DNA from: an uncultured Collinsella sp.
GTDB lineage: Bacteria; Actinomycetota; Coriobacteriia; Coriobacteriales; Coriobacteriaceae
Direction: 5' to 3'
DNA length: 64,000 bases
NCBI GenBank assembly: GCA_900752545.1
Contig: CAADVS010000038.1
Coordinates: 1-64,000, forward strand
Shown: positions 52,969-62,166 of the stretch, one piece after another
Layout: each line of letters starts with the position of its first letter
How positions within the stretch are numbered: position 1 is the stretch's first letter
Made by a program: the position numbers and the translations under genes
The notes under the pieces: model-generated
Told to the model about the DNA's origin: nothing
The model's database searches: none
The model's input: the letters and a program-made list of their open reading frames with translations, nothing else

Positions 52969-53844
52969 GTGTCGTGGGTTGTCGCAGCATTTGCGTCAGC
53001 ATTCTTTGCCGGCATCACATCCATCTTGGCCAAATGCGGCATCAAGCAGACCGACTCCGATGTCGCGACGGCCATTCGCACCTGCGTGGTGCTCGTTTTC
53101 GCCTGGGCAATGGCGGGCATTTCTGGATCCATTGGAACCATTGGCAGCATCGAACCCAGATCCTGGCTCTTTCTCGTCCTCTCGGGACTCGCTACCGGTG
53201 CTTCGTGGATCTGTTACTTTAAGGCGTTGAGCATCGGAAATGTCAATAAGGTCGTACCGGTCGACAAGATGAGCACCGTGCTCGCCGCGCTGGTCGCCAT
53301 CGCGCTTTTTGACGAGACGAGCAACCTTGCGGTTAAGCTCGTGGGAACCGCTGCCATCACCCTCGGCACGTTTTTAATGATCGAGAAGAAGCAGTCCGCC
53401 GAACCCGAGCAGCAGCAAGACCGAACCTGGCTCGCTTACGCCCTCGGCGCCGCCGTGTTCGCGGCACTCACCTCCGTCCTCGCCAAGATCGGCATCGAAG
53501 GCGTCGAGTCAAACCTGGCCACGGCAATCCGCACCTGCGTGGTACTGGTTATGGCATGGGCAATCGTGGCAGCCAAGGGAAAACTGGAGCAGGTCGCGCA
53601 CGTTGACCGGCGCGAACTCACATTTCTCGCAACATCGGGCATCGCGACTGGAGCATCGTGGCTGCTCTATTACTATGCCATCGCTGCAGGCCAGGTGAGT
53701 GTCGTGGTGCAGATCGACAAACTATCGATTGTCGTATCGGTGCTATTTGCGCGCCTGGCATTCAACGAAAAACTCTCCCGCCGCAGCGCCATCGGTCTCG
53801 CCCTCATCGTACTGGGCACCGCCGCGCTTGCAATTTGGAAGTAG
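52969..53844 (+). CDS. EamA-family transporter with internal repeat
   Basis: A 291-residue membrane protein built of two very similar halves. AGITSILAKCGI / AALTSVLAKIGI, ATAIRTCVVLVFAWAMA / ATAIRTCVVLVMAWAIV, and GLATGASWICYFKAL / GIATGASWLLYYYAI repeat at a spacing of about 150 residues. Each half is one five-helix EamA unit. The similarity is high for this family and suggests a recent fusion of duplicated units or selection for symmetry. A GTG start follows AAGGAGG. Substrate unknown. Confidence 0.88.
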   Translation: MSWVVAAFASAFFAGITSILAKCGIKQTDSDVATAIRTCVVLVFAWAMAGISGSIGTIGSIEPRSWLFLVLSGLATGASWICYFKALSIGNVNKVVPVDKMSTVLAALVAIALFDETSNLAVKLVGTAAITLGTFLMIEKKQSAEPEQQQDRTWLAYALGAAVFAALTSVLAKIGIEGVESNLATAIRTCVVLVMAWAIVAAKGKLEQVAHVDRRELTFLATSGIATGASWLLYYYAIAAGQVSVVVQIDKLSIVVSVLFARLAFNEKLSRRSAIGLALIVLGTAALAIWK

Positions 53845-53938
53845 CGCCGATACCGAACGAAATCCAGTCCACCCGCAAATCCGTGACACAGCGCCCGCAC
53901 CGGACTTGAGATGTTTGTACTGACTGCGCGCTACCGTG

Positions 53939-55243
53939 CTACTTGCGCAGCGGCTTGGGCAGCGGGATGCCGGCGGCGATGACGGCCGCGATAATCATGC
54001 AGACGATACCCTTGAGTGGGAAACACATAAGCAGCAGGCCCACAACCATGACAGGCTGGCGCATGACGGCGCCCATCGTCGATGCCGTGCAGACGGCGAC
54101 GCAAAAGACCGGATCTGCGCCGGTGAGGATGGCAAGGCCATAGCCCAGGCTTACGCCCGAGAAGATAACGGGGAAGAAGTGGCCGCCGCGCCAACCAAGG
54201 TTGATGAGGGCGGGCGTCAGCATGGCCTTAACAAGACCGGTCGCGATAAGCACGCCGGCGGGAATGGTGAGGTAGGTCTCCATAAGTACATCGGCCTGGG
54301 TCTCGCCGGCAAACATGGTGTAGGGCAAGACCGTGCCGCAGATGGCGAGCGCCAGACCAGCCAGCATGGCCTTGACGACAGGACGCTCCCCTATTGCATG
54401 GGACAGCGCCTCGCTCGCGTGCTCCGAGACAAAGTACAGCCAGCCGCAAACGGTGCCAACCAACGCCAGCGGGATGAGCCAGGCAAGCTCCAGGTTGCCC
54501 ACCTCGGCGGCCTCGAACCTGGGCATGCCCATGCCGCCGCCCACAAGTTGGCCAAGCAGCAGGTAGGTGCCCAGACCGCCAGCGATCGCGATACCGTAGA
54601 CCACAGTCTTCTGTGCCTTGGGCAGCTTGATGGTGATCTCGCCGGACGCGGACCCATCGTCGGCGTCTTCGCCCTGGCCGTCGGCGCTACCGGCGAGCGG
54701 CGCCACAAAGCCAAAGACGGGCGCGGTAAAGAGCGCCGTCAGCGCGGCCTGGGTGCCCAGCAGCGTGAGCTCCCTAAACTCGGCGCCAAAGCGGCGCATG
54801 CGGTCGCCGACCCAGCTGCACAGACCCGCGATAACGCCGGTCAGGCCGGCCTCCGGTCCAATACTTCCGCCAAACAGCAGCGGCAGCAATGCCGCGAGCG
54901 AAAGCCTGCCCAGATTGTCATACGGGTAGCGCCCATCTTGCTTAACCTTAGCCATCACCTGGTTGAGGTCGTCGGTCTTGGTGCCCGTAAGCTTTTCGTA
55001 CAGACCGATCAGCAGGCCGCCCAGCAGGCAGACAAAAAACGGATACGGCAGAAAACCGAACGGGCCGCTGGCGAGTTCGGGCGACGCCGCGCCCAGCATG
55101 TGGGGGATCTCGGTCCACAGATAGTCGATACCGTGCTCCATCGCAAAAAAGAACAGCCAGACCGCGGCACCTGCGAACGCACCGGTCACGGCAACGCTAA
55201 CTAAAAACAGCGCGCGGTTTGTGGGTTTGGCAAGGTTGTCCAT
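53939..55243 (-). CDS. ClC-family chloride channel or antiporter
   Basis: A 434-residue membrane protein. The selectivity segment reads GGSIGPEAGLTG; aligned with GSLGREGP of ClC-ec1 the gating Glu is kept while the adjacent Arg is Pro and the following Gly-Pro is changed. GWRGGHFFPVIFSG matches the conserved GxFxP motif. This form is close to the YfeO-like branch. A charged linker (GEDADDGSASGE) splits the protein near residue 195. GGGAGGACCCG precedes the ATG. Ion specificity is uncertain. Confidence 0.88.
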   Translation of the reverse strand: MDNLAKPTNRALFLVSVAVTGAFAGAAVWLFFFAMEHGIDYLWTEIPHMLGAASPELASGPFGFLPYPFFVCLLGGLLIGLYEKLTGTKTDDLNQVMAKVKQDGRYPYDNLGRLSLAALLPLLFGGSIGPEAGLTGVIAGLCSWVGDRMRRFGAEFRELTLLGTQAALTALFTAPVFGFVAPLAGSADGQGEDADDGSASGEITIKLPKAQKTVVYGIAIAGGLGTYLLLGQLVGGGMGMPRFEAAEVGNLELAWLIPLALVGTVCGWLYFVSEHASEALSHAIGERPVVKAMLAGLALAICGTVLPYTMFAGETQADVLMETYLTIPAGVLIATGLVKAMLTPALINLGWRGGHFFPVIFSGVSLGYGLAILTGADPVFCVAVCTASTMGAVMRQPVMVVGLLLMCFPLKGIVCMIIAAVIAAGIPLPKPLRK

Positions 55244-55368
55244 CGGGTCCTCCCGCGGTCAAAGTCGACATAATTACGTTTTATTGTAGAGCGAGCGTTG
55301 CCCAGACAAGCCAACCATCTGCGCCACAAACGGCACCATTGGGAGTCATAGTGGGGCAGGCTCAAGAC

Positions 55369-55902
55369 TTATCCGTTGATAATCGAGACAATCTCGCGCA
55401 AATCGTCGGCAAAGTAGATGCCTTGCTGGCGCCTCGGGCTCGAAAGCCCCTTATCAATCATGTGCCCGAGCAGCGCCTTGAGGTCGTTGTAGTAACCGTC
55501 AAGGTTATACAGGATGCACGGAGCACTCAGGTGCCCCAACGACACCGCGGACATGACCTCGGCAATCTCCTCGAGCGTGCCCGTCCCACCGGGAAAGGCA
55601 ATGAACGCATCGCCGAGCTCAATCATCTTGGCCTTGCGCTCGGCCATATCGCTCGTCGCGATGAGGTCATCGATGCCGTCGTGCTGAAACTCGGCCTCTA
55701 TAAAAAAGCTCGGCTCAACACCCGTCACGTGTCCACCTGCCTCGAGTACGCTATCGGCGAGCGCGCCCATCAGGCCCGATTTGGACCCGCCGTATACCAG
55801 CGCGTGCCCGTTGGAGCCAATCCAGTTGCCCAGCTCTTGCACCGCAGGCAGAAACGCCGGGTCATTGCCGACGCTGGCGCCCAGGTATACCGTGATATTC
55901 AT
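55369..55902 (-). CDS. LOG-family protein (TIGR00730 type)
   Basis: A 177-residue Rossmann-fold protein. YGGSKSGLMGALADSVLEAGG and PGGTGTLEEIAEVMS are the two signature motifs. Plant and fungal relatives release cytokinin bases from their ribotides; bacterial ones are nucleotide hydrolases often of unknown role. It lies 36 bases after the K+ channel gene on the same strand. Confidence 0.92.
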   Translation of the reverse strand: MNITVYLGASVGNDPAFLPAVQELGNWIGSNGHALVYGGSKSGLMGALADSVLEAGGHVTGVEPSFFIEAEFQHDGIDDLIATSDMAERKAKMIELGDAFIAFPGGTGTLEEIAEVMSAVSLGHLSAPCILYNLDGYYNDLKALLGHMIDKGLSSPRRQQGIYFADDLREIVSIING

Positions 55903-55938
55903 ATTCAGTCCCCCTCGTCGTGACGCGCGGCGCCCGTT

Positions 55939-56364
55939 CTAGCGTTGGCGTCGGCGATATTCGCGCACACGGCGCGACAGGTCGGCGAGCTCGTCACGAT
56001 CGAGCTCTTCCAAATGCTCCAGATCGTCCATAAAGCGCGCCATGGTGTCCTTTTGGCGCAGCTTGATGAGCGTATTGCAGTAGTTCACCGCCACACCCGT
56101 GAGCATGGCAATGTAGAAGATGCTGATGACGCTCAGGACGACGGTAATAGCACGGGCGACCGGCGTTTCGGCCGGGATATCGCCAAAGCCGATGGTCGAG
56201 ACGGTCTCAAAGCTAAACCAGAGGCCATCGCCAAACGTAAGGGTCGTGGGCTCGGACAGCCAGACAGCCGTCGAGCACAGCAGATAGAAGATGAGGAACA
56301 GGCCCGTGATACGCACGAAACCGGCCTGGCGCAAAACATCGGCAAGCGTCCTCAGCTTTTTCAT
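55939..56364 (-). CDS. Two-helix potassium channel
   Basis: A 141-residue protein of the simple KcsA-like channel type: TM1 (FVRITGLFLIFYLLCSTAVW), pore helix and filter TVSTIGFGD, TM2 (AITVVLSVISIFYIAMLTGVAVN), and a charged C-terminal helix (RFMDDLEHLEELDRDELADLSRRVREYRRRQR) that may form a tetrameric bundle. AAAAGGGG precedes the ATG at 56364. No RCK or cyclic-nucleotide domain is present. Confidence 0.9.
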   Translation of the reverse strand: MKKLRTLADVLRQAGFVRITGLFLIFYLLCSTAVWLSEPTTLTFGDGLWFSFETVSTIGFGDIPAETPVARAITVVLSVISIFYIAMLTGVAVNYCNTLIKLRQKDTMARFMDDLEHLEELDRDELADLSRRVREYRRRQR

Positions 56365-56417
56365 CTCGACCCCTTTTCCCAGACGCCCAATCACGTTTGC
56401 TCGGTATTGTCCCACAA

Positions 56418-56490
56418 CCGGCAGTTAGGCAACCGGCAGTTAGGGACGTTCCTTTTGTGCCGGCAGAAAGGGACTGTCCCCAACTGCCGG
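56418..56490. repeat. Complex inverted repeat upstream of the hybrid kinase
   Basis: CCGGCAGTTAGGGAC (56433-56447) pairs with GTCCCCAACTGCCGG (56476-56490) with one mismatch. The first part is also tandemly doubled (AACCGGCAGTTAGG twice from 56417). The inside has GTTCCTTTT and AAAGGGACTG. It shares words with the other palindromic elements. Confidence 0.75.
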
Positions 56491-56577
56491 ACGGGACCGT
56501 TTAGCGGTGCGGCGGCCGACTGGGCAGGCTGAGCTGGTATCCTTATGCGGTATTGTCTCGATTCGTTAGGATTGCAC

Positions 56578-59382
56578 GTGAGAGCTTCCGCTGTCCTTCG
56601 TTCAGTTATATGTCGCACCCTGGCCGTCGCGCTTGCTGCGTTCGCCGTACTGAGCGCCGTCATACCCGTCCCCGCCTTTGCCGCCGACTCTGACCAGCAG
56701 GTCAAGACGGTCCGCGTTGGCTGGCTTATCAACAACGAAGGCTTCCAGGACGGCACCCCCGGCGAGCGTCTCTCGGGCTGGGGTTATGACTACCTGCAGA
56801 CGCTGTCATACTACACGCCGGGCTGGCAATACGAATACGTCTCCGGCACCTTCACCGAGCTTATGGACATGCTCGAGGCGGGCGAAATCGACCTCATGCC
56901 CAACATCTCCTACTCCGCGGAACGCGCCCAAAAGCTGCTCTTCTCCTCGAACCCCGAGGGCGCCGAGCGCTACTACATCTACGCCAAGCCCGATCGCGAC
57001 GACCTGGCCAAGGGTGACCCCCAAGCGCTCCAGGGCCTTACCATCGGTTGCAACTCCGGTGTTATGCAAACCTTCGTTGGCCAGCAGTGGCTCGCCAACG
57101 AAGGAATCACCTGCACATACAGGGAGTATGACGGAGGCTCCATGCTCTTTGACGCACTCGCAAACGACGAAGTCGACGCCGTCATCATGAACGACACCAT
57201 CTCGTCGCCCGATGCGTCGCCCATGTTCTACGTTGGCTCGAGTGACTACTATTTTGCCGTCCCCAAAAGCCGCCCCGACCTGATGAACGATATCAATGCC
57301 GCCATGACGGCAATCGCCCGCGTCAACCCACGCTATAACGACGAGGTCAAGGCGAATTACTCGGCCCAAAACAGCGGCTCATCATCGCTCACCGGCCCCG
57401 AGCGCTCCTGGCTCAAAGCAAACGACAACACCATCACGATCGGCTATCTTAAAAACAAACTCCCCTACTGCACGCAAAATGACGACGGCGAAATGGAAGG
57501 GTCGCTCGCCTCGCTTGCAACGACGTTACACGACAAGTTTGGCATTACGGTTGCAACAGTAGCGTTCTCGAACAACGAGCAAATGACCAAAGCCCTTTCC
57601 ACAGGGACCATCGATGTCGCCCTACCGTTGTTTCGCGACTACTGGCTTGCCGAGCAGGCAGGGGTCATCCTGTCAAACCCGATGGGAACGGTTTCCCTAG
57701 CCGCCATTCACAGCAGCAGCAACCTGAACAGTGACCTTAAGAACATCGCTTGCACAGCAGACGCGATCGTCAACCGTTTTGAGCTCGCAAACCTATTCCC
57801 CGACGCAAAGGTAACCGAGTATCCGAATGACAACGAGGCACGCGAAGCCCTCAATAAGGGGGAGGCAAGTTGCATCATTGTCCCCAGTACGCGCTTGAAA
57901 ACCATCCGCGACACCTACGATATCGAGGATTTCCAAACACAGGAGCTCACCGACACGGCACAGCTATCGTGTTTGATTTCGCGCGGCAAGCCCGTGCTGT
58001 TGGGAATCATTAATAAGGGCATCGTCAATGCTGGCGAATCGCTCTCTGCAAGCAGTTATTCCCCCACATCGTACTCGGCGCAAGAATCGGATGCGTTTCG
58101 ACTTCTCTACCGCAACCGCATCGTCATTGCGGCAGTCGTCATCTGCATTTTGCTCACCGGCATCGTCATCCTTGTCTGGTCGCTTCACCGCGCGCAGAAA
58201 GAACAGCAGAAAGCCGACGCTGCCAACGCCGCTAAGACGGCATTCCTCACGCGCATGAGCCACGACATCCGAACGCCGCTCAACGGTATCCTGGGCCTTA
58301 TCGAGATCGAGGAATTGAAGGAAGGCGATATCCAGGTCGCCCGCGAGAGCCGTGCCAAGGCGCGCGTTGCCGCCAATCACCTGCTCTCGCTGATCAACGA
58401 CATCCTCGAGATGGGCAAAATCGAAGACCGCAAGCTAACACTGGAGCATGCGCCTTTTAACCTCAAAGAGCTCTGTGACGATACACTGGTGCTGTGCAAG
58501 CTCCGCGCGTCCAGTAACGCCATCACAATGCAGGACAATAGTCTGCCGTACGCCACGGGGCCATACATGATCGGCAGTCCCACCCATATCCGACAGATCA
58601 TGATCAACCTGTTAGACAACAGCATTAAGTACAACAAGCACGGCGGCTCCGTCACCTTTAGCTCAAATACCAAGCCACTCGATAACGGGCGCGCGCTCTT
58701 TTGCTTTAGCGTTTCGGATACCGGCATTGGTATGACTCCCAAGTTTTTAAAGCATATCTATGAGCCGTTTGCCCAAGAAGGTGACGATGCGCGCAGCAAG
58801 TTCCAAGGAACCGGCATGGGCATGCCAATCGTCAAGTCGCTTATTGAACTGATGGGCGGCACCATCGAAGTCACCAGTGAGCTCCATGTGGGCACCTCGT
58901 TCTACGTGGAGATTCCGCTCGATATCGACGAGAATCCCCAGGCGCGGGCGAATACGGTTGAGAGTGCGCCCGACTGCTCGCTCGCCGACATGAACGTGCT
59001 GCTCGTCGAAGACAACGAATTGAATGCCGAGATTGCCCAGGCGCTGCTAGAATCCGAGGGCATCGTGGTCACCCGCGCCGCCAACGGCAACGAAGTCGTC
59101 GATCTGTACCTGTCGCATCCCGCCGGCAGCTTCGATGCCATTTTGATGGACATCATGATGCCGGACATGGACGGCTACGAGGCAACCCGCGTGATTCGTC
59201 TGAGCGAGAAGGTCGATGCAGCCGATATCCCCATCATCGCGCTCACCGCCAACGCCTTTGCCGAAGACGCCAAGGCGGCACACGACGCCGGCATGAACGC
59301 CCATCTGTCCAAACCGCTCGACTTTAACAAGCTCAAAAACATACTCGCCCGCATCAAGAAAAACGGATCCGTTTCGCTATAG
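56578..59382 (+). CDS. Hybrid histidine kinase with two solute-binding domains
   Basis: A 934-residue BvgS/EvgS-like sensor. After a signal segment (ending PVPAFA) two SBP-type domains follow (about 45-265 and 275-515). A single helix (IVIAAVVICILLTGIVILVW) leads to the kinase: H-box FLTRMSHDIRTPLNG, N-box MINLLDNSIKYN, G-boxes SDTGIGM and GTGMGM. The C-terminal receiver has VLLVEDNE, phospho-Asp in LMDIMMP and LSKP. There is no separate output protein in the window. The GTG at 56578 with AGGA upstream is preferred to ATG 56545. The ligand is probably an amino acid or other small solute. Confidence 0.92.
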   Translation: MRASAVLRSVICRTLAVALAAFAVLSAVIPVPAFAADSDQQVKTVRVGWLINNEGFQDGTPGERLSGWGYDYLQTLSYYTPGWQYEYVSGTFTELMDMLEAGEIDLMPNISYSAERAQKLLFSSNPEGAERYYIYAKPDRDDLAKGDPQALQGLTIGCNSGVMQTFVGQQWLANEGITCTYREYDGGSMLFDALANDEVDAVIMNDTISSPDASPMFYVGSSDYYFAVPKSRPDLMNDINAAMTAIARVNPRYNDEVKANYSAQNSGSSSLTGPERSWLKANDNTITIGYLKNKLPYCTQNDDGEMEGSLASLATTLHDKFGITVATVAFSNNEQMTKALSTGTIDVALPLFRDYWLAEQAGVILSNPMGTVSLAAIHSSSNLNSDLKNIACTADAIVNRFELANLFPDAKVTEYPNDNEAREALNKGEASCIIVPSTRLKTIRDTYDIEDFQTQELTDTAQLSCLISRGKPVLLGIINKGIVNAGESLSASSYSPTSYSAQESDAFRLLYRNRIVIAAVVICILLTGIVILVWSLHRAQKEQQKADAANAAKTAFLTRMSHDIRTPLNGILGLIEIEELKEGDIQVARESRAKARVAANHLLSLINDILEMGKIEDRKLTLEHAPFNLKELCDDTLVLCKLRASSNAITMQDNSLPYATGPYMIGSPTHIRQIMINLLDNSIKYNKHGGSVTFSSNTKPLDNGRALFCFSVSDTGIGMTPKFLKHIYEPFAQEGDDARSKFQGTGMGMPIVKSLIELMGGTIEVTSELHVGTSFYVEIPLDIDENPQARANTVESAPDCSLADMNVLLVEDNELNAEIAQALLESEGIVVTRAANGNEVVDLYLSHPAGSFDAILMDIMMPDMDGYEATRVIRLSEKVDAADIPIIALTANAFAEDAKAAHDAGMNAHLSKPLDFNKLKNILARIKKNGSVSL

Positions 59383-59424
59383 TTTGTGCTCAACCACCAC
59401 GCACGACCAGAAAGGAAGCCAACG

Positions 59425-59904
59425 ATGTTTAGGCCCTTACGTCGAAAGAAACGCGCCATCACCGACGAGGAAGCGCGCGAGCTGCTCGCTACCTGCAAGC
59501 GCGGCGTCTTTGCCGTCAACGGCGACGATGGCTACCCGTACGCCATTCCCGTCAACTACTTCTTTGACACCGAGCACGACAAGATTTATTTCCATGGCGC
59601 CAAGGCCGGCCACAAGGTCGATTCACTCAAGCGCGATGACAAGGTCTGCTTTACCGTTTACGGCAACGAGTGGTACAAGGACGGTGACTGGGCTCCCTAC
59701 GTTATGAGTACCGTGGTTTTTGGCCGCTGTCGCCTGGCGAATGACACCCCCGCGTTTATCGAGGATAAAGTCCGCCAGCTCGCGCTTAAGTACTACCCTT
59801 CTGCCGAGGAGGTCGAAGAGGAAATCGCCAAGGACATTAAGGGCGTCCAGCTCTACGAGATTACGATTGAGCATCTCTGCGGCAAGCAGATTCAGGAAAA
59901 GTAA
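59425..59904 (+). CDS. Pyridoxamine 5'-phosphate oxidase-like (NimA type) flavoprotein
   Basis: A 159-residue split beta-barrel protein. RGVFAVNGDDGYPYAIPVNYFFDTEHDKIYFHGAKAGHKVDSL matches the FMN-binding core of the Nim/PNPOx-like group. Such proteins reduce nitro compounds or bind flavin or heme. AAAGGAAGCC precedes the ATG at 59425, 42 bases after the kinase gene, so co-transcription is likely. Nitroimidazole resistance is only a possibility. Confidence 0.85.
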   Translation: MFRPLRRKKRAITDEEARELLATCKRGVFAVNGDDGYPYAIPVNYFFDTEHDKIYFHGAKAGHKVDSLKRDDKVCFTVYGNEWYKDGDWAPYVMSTVVFGRCRLANDTPAFIEDKVRQLALKYYPSAEEVEEEIAKDIKGVQLYEITIEHLCGKQIQEK

Positions 59905-59931
59905 GCCCCTCAGCAGGTCTCATCAATAACA

Positions 59932-59971
59932 ATATGGCCCGGTTCCAACCCACCTTGGAACCGGGCCATAT
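59932..59971. terminator. Bidirectional terminator between convergent genes
   Basis: ATGGCCCGGTTCCAA pairs with TTGGAACCGGGCCAT around six bases; the ATAT edges extend it. It separates the NimA-like gene from the second kinase. Confidence 0.88.
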
Positions 59972-59973
59972 GC

Positions 59974-62166
59974 TTATGAAGCGTCGGCGGCGATGTGCGC
60001 TAGCGCCTCGACGAGCTCTTGCGAGCTCACGGGTTTACTCAGGTGCGCGTCCATGCCCGCCTCACGCGAAAGCCTGCGGTCGTCGGCAAAGGCGTTGGCA
60101 CTCACAGCGATAATCGGCGTGGTCGCGGCATCCTCGCGATCGAGTGCTCGAATCTGACGCGTGGCCTCAAGGCCATCGATGCCAGGCATCATGATGTCCA
60201 TCAACACCGCGTCGTACTCGTACGGCGCGCTCGCGGCAAACATCTCGACGGCAGACTCGCCATCCTTAGCATGCGTCACGACGGCACCGGCACGGCTGAG
60301 CGTAAACTGCGCGATCTCGGCATTCAGATCGTTATCCTCTACGAGCAAAACGCGCAAGCCCTGGAGCGCATCGCCGTCTCCTGTGTCCACGCGCACTGCC
60401 TGAGGAATCTCGGAGCGGTCGCACTTCTCGAACGGCAGGCGGATGGTAAACGTCGTCCCCTGCCCCAAGGTGCTCGAAAAGCTCATGGTTCCGCCCATAA
60501 GCTCGACCAACTGTTTTGCGATAGGCGCGCCCAGGCCAGTTCCCGATGAAGCGCCTTCCACCTGTTGCTCCTCGCGGCAAAACGGCTCGTAGAGGTGCTG
60601 TTGGAACTCCTCGCTCATACCAATACCGTTGTCGGCGATCGTGTATTCATAGACGGGGACGCCATCCGCTGGCTCCACCTCGCGGCACACCAGGCGAACA
60701 TAGCCGCCTTGGCGGTTGTACTTGACGGCATTGCCGGCAATATTGAGCAACAAGCGCTTGAGGTGCGTCACGCTCACCCGCGCATAGGGATGATTAAGCG
60801 TCTGCTGGTCGCAGATAATTGTCACCAGACGTTCCTCGGCCTGGCGCTCCAGAATATCGCGCACTTCGCAGTTGAGGGCCACCAAATTTATGGGTACGAG
60901 GTTCAGGTCGACCTGCCCGCTCTCCAGGCGACTCATATCCAGAGCCTCGTTGGCAAGGTCGAGCAGCAGTCCCGATGCCGTCCAGATTTTTAAACGGCAC
61001 TCAGTCTGCTTTTGCAGATCGTCCGCATTGGCATCGCCAACCTCGACCATGCCGCGAATGCCGTTGATGGGCGTGCGCAGATCGTGGCTCATGCGGCGCA
61101 AAAACTCCGTCTTTGCCGAGTTGGCAGACGAGGCCTCACGCGCCGCCTTTGCCAGCTTGTCGCCATAGTCGCGCTCCTGCTGCAGCAAGTCCGTCAAACG
61201 TCGACGGTCAGCGCGGCGACGCACCATCACAACAACGGCTACAACACCGCTGTAGAGCACCAGCACGCCGGCAGCAACAGCCGCGACAACCTCAAAGTAG
61301 CGCCGCGCCGAGGCATAGGTGTACACGAAGAACCCGCGCGCTTTTCCAAATGTGCCCAAACACCACTCGCCATTGGCGTTGACCAATCTGACCTTACCAG
61401 CCGGGCACCGATCCTTTATACCGTCGACAATGAAGGCATCCGTCGCAGGCAGATCAAATACGCCCAATATGGTGGGTTCAACGGCATTGGTCGCAACGAC
61501 CTTGCCATCGCTTTCAATCACGATATTGCCGCTGTCAATGGTCTCATAACCACCGAGCAGGCTCTGCAGTTTGAGCGTATTGCTTGCAACTGCCTTCGCG
61601 CTCTGATGCCTTACCGCGATAACGATGCCCTCGCCATCTTGCCGGGTCACGCAGCCAATGTCTGCGACCGAGTCATCCGCAAGTGTGATGCGGGCGGTAT
61701 AGGACTTAAGCGGATAGGCTGCTACCTCCAGCACGGGCGCTTCCTTGAGATACGTAGCGATCGACTCGTAGCCCACGCCATCCGTCGAGGACTCGGACAC
61801 CAAATTGCCCGATGCGTCCGTCACGATCAGTGCGCTCACGTTGAACTGGTCGGCATATTGCTCCAGCGTGGCGTTATCCACCGAGCCGTCGCGCTCCATA
61901 TCGCGCGCTGCCTCTCCGGCAATCTCCATAACGCGAATCAGGTTTTTGGTCGCATAGGCGCTATTGAACGCATCGTAGGAAAGGCTCTGCGTCGCCACGT
62001 AATCGACAACGTCGGCAAAGCGCTGCTCGGCTTGGGCCGTCGTGTAACCGTAGCTCATCATGCCGGCAACAACCGAGAGCGCTATCCCCAGCAGAGCGAC
62101 AAGGAGCCATGCCCCCGCCGAACGATTGCCCCGCTCCTGAGCGGCGTGGTCGGGCGCATCGATCAT
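59974..62166 (-). CDS. Hybrid histidine kinase with periplasmic sensor
   Basis: A 730-residue sensor. TM1 (AWLLVALLGIALSVVAGMM) and TM2 (VVAAVAAGVLVLYSGVVAVVVMV) enclose an extracellular domain of about 250 residues. The kinase has FLRRMSHDLRTPING, LLNIAGNAVKYN, ADNGIGM, GTGLGAP; the receiver has VLLVEDND, LMDIMMP and LSKP. Its start overlaps the end of a binding lipoprotein gene by four bases. That protein probably delivers the signal. The kinase resembles the 56578 protein in its cytoplasmic half. Confidence 0.92.
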   Translation of the reverse strand: MIDAPDHAAQERGNRSAGAWLLVALLGIALSVVAGMMSYGYTTAQAEQRFADVVDYVATQSLSYDAFNSAYATKNLIRVMEIAGEAARDMERDGSVDNATLEQYADQFNVSALIVTDASGNLVSESSTDGVGYESIATYLKEAPVLEVAAYPLKSYTARITLADDSVADIGCVTRQDGEGIVIAVRHQSAKAVASNTLKLQSLLGGYETIDSGNIVIESDGKVVATNAVEPTILGVFDLPATDAFIVDGIKDRCPAGKVRLVNANGEWCLGTFGKARGFFVYTYASARRYFEVVAAVAAGVLVLYSGVVAVVVMVRRRADRRRLTDLLQQERDYGDKLAKAAREASSANSAKTEFLRRMSHDLRTPINGIRGMVEVGDANADDLQKQTECRLKIWTASGLLLDLANEALDMSRLESGQVDLNLVPINLVALNCEVRDILERQAEERLVTIICDQQTLNHPYARVSVTHLKRLLLNIAGNAVKYNRQGGYVRLVCREVEPADGVPVYEYTIADNGIGMSEEFQQHLYEPFCREEQQVEGASSGTGLGAPIAKQLVELMGGTMSFSSTLGQGTTFTIRLPFEKCDRSEIPQAVRVDTGDGDALQGLRVLLVEDNDLNAEIAQFTLSRAGAVVTHAKDGESAVEMFAASAPYEYDAVLMDIMMPGIDGLEATRQIRALDREDAATTPIIAVSANAFADDRRLSREAGMDAHLSKPVSSQELVEALAHIAADAS

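Noticed and set aside
53936..55204. 422-codon open frame opposite the ClC gene
   Set aside because: Antisense shadow; many Gln, His and Arg residues and no motif.
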